Below are positions 45,274-57,838 of a DNA stretch of 64,000 nt, one piece after another. The DNA comes from Selaginella tamariscina (taxonomy: Eukaryota; Streptophyta; Lycopodiopsida; Selaginellales; Selaginellaceae), in contig PUQB01000035.1 of assembly GCA_003024785.1 (NCBI GenBank), forward strand, positions 806,001 through 870,000, read 5' to 3'. Below the pieces are notes generated by a model. It made no database searches. It was not told where the DNA came from and saw nothing but the letters and a program-made list of their open reading frames with translations. A program made the translations under genes and the position numbers. Every line of letters begins with the position of its first letter. Position 1 is the stretch's first letter.

Positions 45274-46990
45274 TGTCATAATTTTTACTATGACTTGACC
45301 ATTTACTTTGGACGTTGACTGTTGTTACCTACCGTACTATGTTGATGGACCCTAGATGTAGTAGAAAACAGGCTCGTTTAGTGCACTTGGGTATCTGGCG
45401 ATGGTCTGACTGGGTGTCATTAGGTATTTGCAGCAAACTCTAGGTGAAGCTAGAACTTACTTTCTAGAAACTCTCCTCCATTTTGACGTTCCAGGTTAGG
45501 GTTCTTCACAAAGTATAGGGTTAGGGACACCCTTAGGGTTGACCTAACCCTAGAGTTGCCCTAACCCATGCTCTAATTAGGTTTAAGGTTAGGTTAGGAC
45601 AACTCATTTTCTCTAAGGGCTGGCATTTCCGTGCCAGCCCACTTACTCAGGAAAATAGGAGGGGAGGGGGAGGGGGAGGGGGGGGGAGGGGGGGGGGGGG
45701 GGGGGGTCCATCACATAAATAAGGTAGAGTATGTAGGAGTGACAGTTCCTGGTTCATGACTGAACTCGTTACTCTTCTCCTTGTGCAAGCTCTAGCTTGT
45801 GTCGTCAAGGCACAACCCTCTGTTGTGTTGCCCTAACTTCTAGATAACAGGGGTACGTTCCACCTTTGGGGTAGCTTACCCTTAACATTGGCGAATCCAT
45901 GTCTGGAAGGTCTTGTCGGATTGCACGTTCCAAGTGGCAAAGGTAGAGGCTTGTCTCCAGCTCCTCCTCCACTTCAAGCTAGGTGTAGCACTCATGACTA
46001 AGCAAGGCACATATGTGTAACTGTGGGCGTGGGATCTTGTTTGACAGGTTCACGTTACCTAGTTCCTGAGGGTTCATTGAGGGGTTATAAAGTTGGCATT
46101 TAGGAGTCACGTTTGTGGCACTTGGTGCAACTCTCGAATCTAAGGGCTATGGTAGGATAACCCACATCGGGGAAGGCAGTGTCACATGGAGATGTGACAT
46201 TGGGCTAAACATCACGATACAACGCCCGAGGCACGCCCTTTGGGGTTATGTCATGGGCTTATCGCCAAGGGGTTGGATATTCTAACAAACAGGCATGCTT
46301 GTGCTCGCGCTAGGGTGCTAAGCCTTGGGCATTTGCTCAAGGGAGGTTAGGTCTCATAACTAGGTGTGCTTAAGCACACTTGGCTAGGGGAGTGTTCTCC
46401 TTGGAATCCAGGGGTTGAACAACCTAAGCTTGTCAGTAGGAGCCTTTTCGTGAAGCACTCGCAAGGTCATGTATTTAGGGTTTTCCAAACCTAGCCTTAG
46501 GGAGTTTGCTTAGTAAACACTCATGTCCGTCTACGGCGCACACTCGTGTCCTCATTAAGTACTAGCTCTAGGTCTAGGGTACGACTTGGCCACTCAAACT
46601 CTTAGGGGTTAGTCGTGGTTCAAGGTACCCTTGTCGCCTAAAGGGGTTGTACTCCGAATGAGGGTGATTCCTCAAGGGTAAGTGACGATGCTTAGCTCTG
46701 TCATGGGGGTATGTGTGAAACACATCTTCTTTATGGGGTTAGGGCATGAGCATGTCTAGGTCTACTGGAACAGGATCCTAAAGTCTACTTGGGTTATCCT
46801 TTAGGGTTCAAGGTGATCATTCTAGGGGATTTAGGATAGGACCCTAAGTCTTTTGCCTATTTGGGCCTCTGAATTAGACTCTTAGGGCTATCTTAGAAGA
46901 CTTAGCGTTGCTCACATGGTGATGACACTAGATGGCCACTTGGAAGCCCCGTGTTGCCACGTGTTGGCCCTTTGGGTTAAAACTCTGACA
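45274..46990 (+). repeat. 5' LTR (1.7 kb) with long poly-G tract
   Basis: Contains a G-only/GA tract at about 45658-45707, collapsed to nine Gs in the other LTR (53866-53874), and a CATAAATAAGG box just after it. Confidence 0.85.
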
Positions 46991-48990
46991 ATTGGTATCG
47001 AAGCCTATTCTCTACGGTTAATAGGACTACCTAAAGTTGTAGGGTGTTTTAGGGTTTAGTTAGTTCTAAATTCTTGAAGTACTCTATCACTTTTGGCTAA
47101 TGTCTGAATTCTGCATGGAGAGTTGGTCCTGAGACCTATAACTTTTCAGAGTACACCTACTTCATAAATGGGTGTGGGTTATGGACTCGAATATCAAAGA
47201 TAACACTTGGAAGTCAACTTCCAAGTTGTATGCCATGTTATTTTACCTTGTGGTCATCTTGGTTACTTTACCATATACTCCTATAAGACATGACATGTTA
47301 GTTTGTTTTGGTTTACAAACTAAGTCTTGTGAGGTGGGTCTTGTGATATCCTAAGTCTACACATTATTGAAAATTTTTCTTTTTCTTTAAGGTGTTTGAA
47401 TTTGGGATAATACATAATTTGAGAACGTGACTATGTCGATTGAGTTTTGGCTTAGGTCAAGATTCAATATTGGTCCAACATAGTGTTTAAATGGGGAAAG
47501 ACTTATGTTCAAATGTGCATCTTTGACTTCGGAAGAAGGGCATATTCAAACATAAGAGTGAACACTACATTTTGACAAAGTTATAAAAGCTCTCATTATA
47601 ATGCATGTTTCTGAGAGTGTAACTCCAGAAGCAGACTATGGTGTTGAACTTGTAATACAACAGAATGTCGGATATTAACATATGATGAATATGTTAAGCA
47701 GTTGGTTCGAAGATCCAATATAATCAAAGTATTGTCCGATGTTCGTAATATTTTGATGACGCTAGCTACAAGTAACATTAGGTAAAATAGTTTATTAAGT
47801 TCAAGTTACCTAATTTGAACAAAGTACAACTTGAAACCTTAGTTGGTTATAAGCGCACACTTTGTATTTAAGTTAGCTAGCTCGACTAACTTGATTATGA
47901 AGTTATCTCATGTGAGATCATAATAATGAGATAGAATAATAGATTTTGGCAGTAGACAGATTTAATGTTGCATCCCTATCAATGCAACTTTTGGATGGAT
48001 GGCATGATCTATTACAAAGAGTAATGTTGGAAACATACGTTTACATTTTCAATTTACTGAGTAATGAAGGACTTGCATAGTGAAGGCGTTCGGCGCACAC
48101 TTGTGTATTTCATTGCTAACTTTTTAACCTTGGAATCTGTAACATTATTTGCAATGTGTGGATAAGCTCTTGAATAAGGGTGATTCCTTGGTTAAGAAGA
48201 GCATGATTTGGGATTCTCCACTTTGTTTATCAGCTAAGTAAGGAAACTTGCTAAGTTTGATAACTTATGTTGAGAATTACCAATGAGCTAATAACAGTCA
48301 GATTTCCATTAGAAATTTAAGTGCATATACCTCCTCAGAGAGTCGGTATTCGATGAGAATCAAAAGTTGATATTGTTTTTCAATAACGATTTCATTTTGG
48401 AGTTGAATACAATTATTTAAAAAATGGTTTTTTGACTTTGCATCATGGTCGCAAATGTGGGCACTCAAAGAATTTATAAAATAAGTATCTTTAGTTCTTT
48501 GGAATATCGAAAAAAATAGAACTATTATTGACTCAAGGTTTAATTGTATTCATTGGGTTAGTTGTTAGTTCTATCTCAAGGTTTGATGGTGTTCCTTAGT
48601 TGGTTCAATATTCTTGTAAGTATGATATTGAATTGCGGGATTAGCTCAAGAAGACGGTGTCCCTTCTTGATGATCATAGTTTATAGTTCCTAGCGTATCA
48701 CCGGAAAATGTAAACCCCTAGTTTTATCATTTTTAGGGTAAAAAACATCTCTAGAAAACAGCCTTTGTTTTTGTAAAAAACAGTTAACATACTAGGGATC
48801 GAACATTGGTTTGTTTTTCTACATAGTTAATATACTTTGTAATATTATTTTATTTTTTACCCTTGTTTATACAGTAATAATTTCTGTTTGTTTTCTATAT
48901 GATTTATTTATTTTATTTTGAATTTATTTATTAATTTTAATTGTACTTAATAAAAACTCTTTTAACTTTCATTAATTAAATTAAAAATAA
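46991..48990. other. Interior of the LTR element, left part
   Basis: No supported gene; short frames only. Probably a decayed internal region or non-coding leader. Confidence 0.5.
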
Positions 48991-49039
48991 TAAACATTAT
49001 TGATTTCTGGTGATCTCTCTGTGAATCCCCTCTCTCTCT

Positions 49040-50175
49040 CTCACACAGTCCACCTTTCGGAAGCGTTTCTTCATGCGTGAGGTTCTGCATTTCAAAGCGG
49101 CCCAAGTAAGACGTATCAAGCATGTACATTTGTGTATATAAGTATATACACGTACATACTTAAGAATAAATACATAATGAAATAAGAAATGCAATACTTA
49201 CACATAGGCTTTGGTTAACATCTTCTCGGACTCCTCTCTGTTCTTCTCTTCGTAAATAGGGCCGATCGCATGAATCACACGCGAGGCCTGTAGATTAAAC
49301 CCTCTGCAAAGAAAAATATATTAAGTAAAATTAATAAACATAAGACTACAATCTAAATAGAAACGTAAACTTTCAAATTAAGTATGTGTGTATATGTAAT
49401 AATAATAATAATTAATGAATCGATAAACAAACAGACATTGTTTACCTTGTGATGACAGCTTGCCCAACCTCACATTTGATACCTTGAGGAGCTACATCAA
49501 GCAGCTTTTGAGAAGTATCAAGTAATCTAGGACCGGCAAAACGATGAATAGCTGCAAAAATATTAATCAAATATTTATGAGGATGACTTACATAATCTTT
49601 AATAAATAAAAAACTTATTTCCATCAACACCATAGCCTGCATTGCATCTTTTATTTGCTGGAGCCACCTGCATATGACAAATCAATAGCATGTAGAACAA
49701 CAATAAAGTGATACAAAGCCACACACACACACACACAAGTGTACAAGTGCACATGCACGTGTACGTCCGTATGCTCTCTCTCTCTCTCTAAAAGCTGTTG
49801 TGTATTACATACAGATGTGCAAAACACAAAAAACAAGTATATATGCATGTCACTTAGATACCATATTCATCCTGTCTTTTTTTTCTAATTTTTTAGACTT
49901 ATAAACGTGTATGTCTGTCTGTGTCTGCATGTATAAATGCATATATAGACTTAGATGATAATTTGCTTATATGTATAGACAGGAATTATAACTGTCTGAA
50001 CTGTCCATACATATAGTGTGTGTGGGTGTGTGTGTGAAGAACAAAAAACTTACGACTGCATATGTTTGTCCATCGATGCTTTCCAGATAACAAGAGTGCT
50101 GGACTCGGACAGCTTGTACTTGACCGCTCTAGTGAGTGGCTCCGAGGCGGAGGTGGGGGAGGGGTCGATTTCTCC
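49040..50175 (-). pseudogene. Macro-domain (ADP-ribose-binding) gene fragment with introns, antisense inside the LTR element
   Basis: Exon 1 (about 50175-50054) ends AVKYKLSESSTLVIWK, donor GTAAGT. Exon 2 from 49667: APANKRCNAGYGVDG. Exon 3 49551-49446: IHRFAGPRLLDTSQKLLDVA, then CEVGQAVIT. Exon 4 49303-49202: GFNLQASRVIHAIGPIYEEK. Exon 5 from 49084 is not recognisable beyond a few codons. The order and the VDGxIHRxAGP, xGxAVIT and RVIHxxGPIY motifs fit macro-domain proteins that bind ADP-ribose or remove it. The GDIT aspartate is replaced, exon 2 has a stop without a good donor, and an upstream stop lacks a start, so it is dead. Splice phases between exons 3 and 4 agree. Confidence 0.75.
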
Positions 50176-50399
50176 GGCTCAAGCTGTGCAATGGGTGGTC
50201 CACGGTCCATGGACAGGCCCCAGAGAATACCCAATTTCGATCGTCCAGTGGCGAAGTGTGAATGGTAGTGTATAACCATGAATCCACTCAGATTGAGTGG
50301 CCACCGTTGATATTGCACAGCGCCATATCTTAGAGGCTAAACCCATGCCGCCGGATCTGCGGAGCACGCTCCGCCGCTTCACAAAAGAACCCTAAAGCA

Positions 50400-53300
50400 T
50401 ATTCTAGGATCCCTGTTTAGGTTAGCTTACGTGTATTACATGTAATATTTTATATAATATTCTATAAATAAGTAGCAAAGAACAATAACTGTATAATGTA
50501 TATATATATTAAGAGTTTCATAAATATCTATTATAATTTAAATATGTGAGTCTATAAATCTTACAGACGTTATTTATATATATGTGTGTAGAGAGGGACA
50601 AAGAGAGATGAATTTATGCATGCACACATGCTTGTATATATATACACACGTGTTTACGTTCAACACATGCTTACTGTCCATGCACATAGTCACAAATTTT
50701 TAATTAAAATATTAAATCACTAAACCACATTATAAAACTCAGAGACAAAAAACCAACATGGGCACATCATATACACATCCACATACACATACACGCACAT
50801 ATATGGAATTAAACATTCATAGCACACCATTTCAATAGATTGCAGAATTTATAATGCATCTCTCCTCTTTTGTCTCTCTCTCTCACACACACATACCACA
50901 TAAGTTAAACATTATGTAATTCAAATGAAATATCTTTTGTTAAGCCATAATTATCAAGTTTGCATGGAGGATGTATGTGTGTGTGTATAATATAATATAT
51001 AGGTGTGCGTTTTTGATATAATTCAAAACTAAAATAAATTTTATTATAATATATTAAACTAAATAAATCTTTTCTTTTTATCCTTATTTACAAAGTAGAA
51101 AACTATCTTAATTTAATTATAGAGTATAACTTATTATCAAATTACATATGCCATGGTGAAATAAATATAATCTAAATAAGAAGTAAATAAATATTTTTTC
51201 ATTGTATTTTAATGAATTATAACATAATTTTATACATGTTACAAACCCAAAAACCAACCTTGTTCTTGGACCCTTAGCACTTCCCCTAGTATGTTAGTCA
51301 AAATTTTTTTACCCTAGTATTTATAAAATTAGACATAGTTTTTTTGCTTTGTTTATTTTACATTTTCCAGTGTATAGTCCAATATCCGATACAAAAATAT
51401 GAGGTATCCTATCACCTCATTCATTGAGATATTCATATCTTAGACTTTGAAAGTATTTATGACTTTTAAGATTAATTATAAATGACTTGTCAAAGTATAG
51501 TATGGTATCTCTTGAATATTGAGTTTGGAGCACTCAATATTAACACTTGGTTATGATCATACGAGGTGGCCGTAATCATATAATATAAAGACTCAAACAG
51601 ACTTAAGTTCGACACTTTGGTAAAGCACTACCTTAGTGTTATAACTTGAAACATGTCTTCAAGTTAATTGAGAAATGAGGAGTTTCTCAATACATTGCTT
51701 GAGGAACAATGTGGTACTTTGATGATTGCTAGGTGTCTACAATGAATAATGGATCTTAATTCGATGTACTAGATATCTTATTCATGTTTGGGGAGATCTA
51801 TTAAATTATAAGGTATGACTAAAACATGAAGTTAGTATGACACTTTAGTGTTATGATAACATTTATGTGGGAGTTGATATTTACTAAATCAATTAGATAA
51901 ACCAGACACTAATTCATGATTCCTTTAGTCTCTGAACAAAGTTCCTCGGAATACTGTTATGACATTATATTTCCGTTTCAAAACTGAATTTTGGTTCATG
52001 TAAACTAAGACTATATTTATATTATAGTTGTAGCATTTCGATAAATTGATATGATTGTAAGGTTATATCGCTAGTGTAACAACTAGTTGGTAAACTTAGG
52101 ATTTGAACGTTAAGAGGATCATTATCCGTTCAAGAGTATCAATATCGAAATTGCAGTTATTTATAGATTAAGAATTAGGTTGAACTTGCTTGTCAAAAAC
52201 ACTAATTGCTTGAATTAGAGGAAATGCTATACTTTGGTATAGTGTTGAGGAACATTTATTTAATCATTTTGAGAGTTGAAAATAAATATAATGTTATACG
52301 GCATGAAGTATTACGAGTTTAGGGAGACTCTTATCAAGGAATCTAAATTTTGAAATTGGTATTTTTAAACTTAGTGAGATAAGAGTTAGAAAGTATTGAA
52401 CGGCATCTAGTATGATGTGCTCTTTGAGGAATGAGTACAATGAGAGTGTCAATTAAGAGGTGTTATCTAAAGGTCGTCGATCAAGGCACTAGAGATGGGT
52501 TGAATTTCTTGGTTTCCACATTAGTTTGTAAGGAAGGTGTTAGCTTGTCTAGTCCCTGAACTGATCGGTGTTATGAAACAGTACAAGCTAGTTGCGAAAA
52601 GTGAATATTGGTGCTATTACACTTGGTAATAGATTTGACCTGAATTTAAATCCCATTGGGAATAAAGTTATGTCAATGACACATCAAGTGGATGGGCTTA
52701 ATTTCAGGCTGGCATGACCTTGTTGTATACATGTGTACAGCCATGCACCTCTGTGATCGCCTTTGGTCAGATTGACATGTCTACAAAGAATAGGGTTTTG
52801 AGAGAAGTACTCTAGCATCGGAAAAGAGCTTGGTTCCGATAAAAGTCTCATACCTAGTCTGGCATAGCTATATACTACCAAGGGATAGGTATAGTAGCAG
52901 ACCCTTATGAAAAGGGGTAATGAGAAACACCGAGGGATGCAAAAATGTAAAGTTATAATATCGTAACATGTGGAGATGTGGGACCATTGGAAAATCAAAG
53001 AAATGCAAAGGTGTTTGATCAAGCATTTGGGAAGTGCTTGTTATGTGCTAGATGATAAAGGTTGTTAACAGCATTTAATATTAAGGAATAAAGCAAGTCT
53101 TTTTTATTAATTAAGGGGTCGGCAACAACACTAATTAGAGGCCTCCAATATAAATTCTAGTTAAGTAAAGAAATTAACCAGTGTTGTGTGTGTCGGGTAA
53201 CAGACTTTGCAGACGTGTAAAAGGTCTCCAAGTGACTTCATGTCGCAGGTGGTGCCTCTGGCAATTGGGTTAACAACTCAGTGAACAACGATTCTGAAGT

Positions 53301-53461
53301 ACTTGGTTTCGCGTAATGCAAAAGGGGTAATAAAACTTATGTGAACTTTTGACTGACTCCACATAGAGTGATATGTTAGTTTTGGTTAATTTTTTCTAAT
53401 ATTATCTAGTCTTGGAGTTAGACGTTAACGACAACGTTGACATTTTAAAAGGCGGGGAGTG
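50400..53461. other. Interior of the LTR element, right part
   Basis: AT-rich with microsatellite patches (50570-51010); no supported gene on either strand. The purine tract lies at the right edge. Confidence 0.5.
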
Positions 53462-55155
53462 TGTCATAGTTTTTACTATGACTCGACCCTTTACTTTGGA
53501 CGTTGACTGTTGTTACCTACTGTACTATGTTGATGGACCTTAGATGTAGTAGGAAACAGGCCCGTTTAATGCACTTGGGTATATGGTGATGGTCCGACCG
53601 GGTGTCATTAAGTATTTACAGGAAACTCTAGGCGAAGCTAGAACTTACCTTCTAGAAACTCTCCCCTGTTTTGACGTTCCAGGTTAGGGTTCTTCACAAA
53701 GTATAGGGTTAGGGACACCCCTAGGGTTGACCCAACTCTAGAGTTGCCCTAACCCCATGTCCTAAACCCCCCTAGGGGTTAGGTTTAGGATTAGGTTAGG
53801 ACAACTCATTTTCTCTAAGGGCTGGCATTTCTGTGCCAGCCCACTTACTCACTTAGGAAAACATGGGGGGGGGGCTCCATCACATAAATAAGGTAGAGTA
53901 TGTAGGAGTGAGGGTTCTTGGGTTCATGACTGAGCTCGTTACTCTTCTCTTGGTGCAAGCTCTAGCTTGTGTCGTCAAGGCACAACCCTTTGTTGTGCCG
54001 CCCTAACTTTCAGATGATAGGGGTATGTCCCACCTTTGGGGTAGCTTACCTTTAACGTTGGCAAATCCATGTCTGGGAGGTCTTTTGTCAGATTGCACGT
54101 TCCAAGTGGCACAGGTAGAGGCTTGTCTCCAGCCTCCTCCTCCACGTCAAGCTAGGTGTAGCACTCATGACTAAGCAAGGCACATATGTGTAACTGTGGG
54201 CATGGGATCTTGTTTGACAGGTTCACGTTACCTAGTTCCTAAGGGTTCACTAAGGGGTTCTAGAGTTGGCCACGTTTGTGGCACTTGGTGCAACTCTCGA
54301 ATCTAAGGGCTATGGTAGGATAGCCCACATCGGGGAAGGCAGTGTCATATGGAGATGTGACACTAAACTAAACGTCACACGATACAACGCCTGAGGCACA
54401 CCCTTTGGGGTTGTGTCATGGGCTTATCGCCAAGGGGTTGGATATTCTAACAAACAGGCATGCTTGTGCTTGCACTAGGGTGCTAAGCCTTGGACATTTG
54501 CTCAAAGGAGGTTAGGTCTCATAACTAGGTGTGCTTAGGCACACTTGGCTAGGGGAGTGTTCTCCTTGGAATCCAGGGGTTGAACAACTTAAGCTTGTCA
54601 GCAAGAGCCTTTTCGTGAAGCACTCGCAAGGTCATGTACTTAGGATTTTCCAAACCTAGCCTTAAGGAGTTTGCTTAGTAGAACACTCATGTCCGCCTAT
54701 GGCGCACACTCGTGTCCTCACTAAGTACTAGCCCTAGGTCTAGGGTACGACTTGGCCACTCAAACCCTTAAGGGTTAGTTGTGGTTCAGGGTACCCCTTG
54801 TCACCCTAAAGGGGTTGTACTCTTGGATGAGGGTGATTCCTCAAGGGGTAAGTGACGATGCCTTAGCTCTATCATGGGGGTATGTGTGAGACACATCTCC
54901 TTTGTGGGGTTAGGGCATGAGCCTGTCTAGGTCTACTAGAACAGGATTCTAAAGTCTACTCGGGTTATTCTCTAGGGTTAAGGGGAGGGTCATTCTAGGG
55001 GACTTAGGGTAGGACCCTAAGTCTTTTGCCTAATTGGGCCTCTGAGTTAGACTCTTAGGGCTATCTTGGAAGACTTAGCGTTGCTCACACAGGGTGATGA
55101 CGCCGGATGGCCACTTGGCAGCCACGTGTTGGCCCTTTGGGTTAAAACTCTGACA
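53462..55155 (+). repeat. 3' LTR (1.7 kb)
   Basis: Co-linear with 45274-46990 with scattered substitutions and small indels; ends AAAACTCTGACA. Confidence 0.85.
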
Positions 55156-56570
55156 TCCATTGCCTTGAGATGAAAAGGAGAGAAGAGGCTATTGTTGTTA
55201 ATATGTAATTTGCCATCAGCCACCAAATCAGCTAACACATCCATCCTCCACTGTTGTTCCGTTCAAAGGCTTCAACCATGTGAGCTTGAAATTGTTGTTT
55301 ACATCTTTCATAAGTTGGACAGACTTAGCCTTGTGCATCTTACTCGGTTTCTTTGCAGACTTCTCCGAGGGCTCCCCTTCACCCATTTGTTTCTTCTTCA
55401 GTGTTAATTTCGTGAATGATTTCATGATTCCCACCCATTTGTCGAAGATCTTATCCTCGAGGCAAGAAATCAGCATCATCAGAAAGGATGTTTTCTCCCA
55501 CCCACCTAAGCAAATTAACTGCAGCAATTCCTCGGCTCTCCAAATGACCCACAAGTTTAATATATATTTTAAAATTTTAATACTTAAAGTGACATTTCTC
55601 ACATAGAATAAATCTTTAAATTAAATTTTGTAAATTAAGTGATACATATTTAAGAAGTCATTAACATTTAATATGATTTAAAGATTTTAATACATTTATT
55701 GAGGTGGGATATATATTAAATATGTGGTTATCATTTTTATATAGAGATTGTTAATAAAATTTGTGTTCAAGATTGTTGCATAAAAAACAATTTCATGTGA
55801 TTACAACATTGTAAATAAAAATTAATATTAAATTTCATGATGTTATATAAACAGATTTACAATAATTAAATTATATCTTTTATATTTTGTACTATATAAA
55901 TATAAATGTGATGCATATAAAGAAAACTACTTATTTATATGCATTTAAAATTTTAGACATGTATTTTATATTAATATTAATTTTCAGGCCGGTTTTCGTC
56001 AAGAGTGGTTAAGAGATACTCTTTGGATAGTGACTTTTGGGGGATATTTAATATCACTTGGAGCTAATATACTGCAGAACCTATTTGCCCACTGGCAAAT
56101 ATAAGCCAGGTTGACGTATATGTTTTGAAGAAGTTAAAAAAACATAAAATCTAAATATTAATGATTGTATTATAATTGTTGCGTTTGTTAAAGTAATTAA
56201 CAGCGGAGTGGCGCAGCGGAAGCGTGGAGGGCCTCTACAAATGGAATAATTAGAAAATTATTATGTTGGCATGAAAATTCCGCTAAGAATTTTTTTACAT
56301 GGTATTCCGCACTTTGTTCTCTCTCTGTAGTAGCTCTTTATGGCCGCCCAAGAGTTATCCCCATGGATCATGTGTTTTAAACTTCTTTTCATATTTTGCT
56401 GTTGTAGTGATTGGTATTGGCAGCGTCCCACTCTGCAGATAGCTTATGGTATTGGTTGATTGTGAGATTCGACTTAATTAAAAAAGCCGATCTTTTTGTC
56501 AGCTTCTCACGAGTATGTTCGAAAAGTTTCGTTGCCATCGTTCCCTTATTGTGTTCATTGTGTTAAATAA
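55156..56570 (-). pseudogene. Gene U, second copy, central part
   Basis: 55600-55160 matches 27559-27170 (FLMMLISC.EDKIFDKWVGIM, Lys/Ser-rich segment, LKWLKPLN-like). 56560-56340 matches the segment just after SGQHTITAAQ. Between them, where the first copy has a 64-bp intron, there is about 740 bp of unrelated AT-rich sequence (55600-56340) that holds the tRNA-like fragment. Confidence 0.7.
56202..56232 (+). pseudogene. 5' half of a plant-like initiator tRNA-Met
   Basis: AGAGTGGCGCAGCGGAAGCG-like: here GCGGAGTGGCGCAGCGGAAG then CGTGGAGGGCC, matching the acceptor and D-arm portion of plant initiator tRNA-Met as I remember it. The anticodon and T-arm do not follow. It could be the head of a tRNA-derived SINE or a reverse-transcribed primer fragment. 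Confidence 0.6.
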
Positions 56571-56628
56571 GATACTACATTAAACATTCACATACACCCT
56601 TCTTTTTCTCAGATATAAGTGGGTGTCT

Positions 56629-56697
56629 AAAGCTCACATTTGTGATAGTGCAGAAAACGCACATCATTCGGTTCTAGCCACCACAAATGTGAGCTTT
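56629..56697. repeat. Hairpin, second copy
   Basis: AAAGCTCACATTTGTG and CACAAATGTGAGCTTT, 16-bp perfect stem, 37-bp loop. Same place relative to gene U and array as 34895-34977. Confidence 0.85.
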
Positions 56698-56814
56698 GAA
56701 CAGTTTTACAGGGTTTACTAGCTTTCACTTAAAAATATTATGATAAGATTTAAGAAGTAAATAGAAGAAGATAAAGAACTTATATATACGAATACACATG
56801 TACACTCACATACA

Positions 56815-57260
56815 AGGTGGCAGGATTAATCCCGCCACCCTTCTTCGTTTTATAAAGAAGTGGGCAGAATTAATCTCGCCCACCATTCTAGGAGGCAGAG
56901 AAGGAGTGGCAGGATTAATCCCACCACCACTTCCTTGCCTGCTAGAATTTGTGTGTGTGAAAGAGAGATATATAGAATTATAATATATAAATACACACAT
57001 ATATAAATACTTATGTGTGAGAGAGAGATAAAGGAATTATAATATACTGATACACATGTACATATAAATACAGGTGTTTGTGTAAGAGAGATAAAGAATT
57101 TATATATACATATACACATGTACATTCACATACAGGGTGGCAGGATTATTCCCACCACCCTTTTCTGTCTCGGAAAGAAATGGGCAGGATTAATCTCGCC
57201 CACCATTCTAGGAGGCAGGGAAGGGGTGACAGGATTAATCTCGCCACCACTTCCCTACCT
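56815..57260. repeat. Short, decayed palindrome array
   Basis: Six degenerate sites in two groups (56817-56935 and 57137-57250) separated by microsatellite. It matches the outer, decayed part of 35094-35987 in position. Confidence 0.8.
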
Positions 57261-57838
57261 CCTAGAATGTATATGTGTGAGCGAGAGATAAAGAATTTAT
57301 ATATACTAATATGCAGGTACATTCACACATAGTGTGATGCAAGTTGTAACTAAAATGGGCATGGCTATAGTCCCATTTCCTAATAATTAGCAATTTTAGC
57401 TATTTAATTAGCATTTTCTAATATTAAAGGAATATTCTTTAGAATATATGTTTGAAAAGAGAATATTCTTTAGAATATTCTATTTTGTATTCTACCCTTT
57501 AATAAATTATAGCATTCATTGAACAAAAATTAATAACATTATAAAAGTAGAATGTATTAAATTATATAATATATTGCCTAATATAACAATTAAGGAAGAG
57601 CATAAGAGGTACATTATATAAATATTGATGTTGTTATTAAAATATTAATATTTAAATATAACATTATTAATTAAAAATTTGTAGTAGTAATAATATATAT
57701 AAAATCCTATAATATATAGTCAATCTTCCATATCATTTTTTAAATTTATATAGTTAAGTATACAATTTGGTACTATTATTAAAGAGTTTATAATAATTAT
57801 GAATATTAAATATATGATATTTATATTTTGTAATTGCT

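Larger units (their letters stand above)
45274..55155 (+). mobile_element. 9.9-kb LTR retrotransposon without pol, carrying a captured gene
   Basis: LTRs 45274-46990 and 53462-55155 start TGTCATA and end CTCTGACA. Flanks TCCAC (45269-45273) and TCCAT (55156-55160) fit a 5-bp duplication with one change. The primer-binding-like TGGTATCGAAGC at 46993 differs at two positions from the usual plant initiator-Met site. The purine tract AAAAGGCGGGGAG precedes the 3' LTR. The 6.5-kb interior has no recognisable gag or pol, so it is non-autonomous (LARD-like). Confidence 0.85.
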
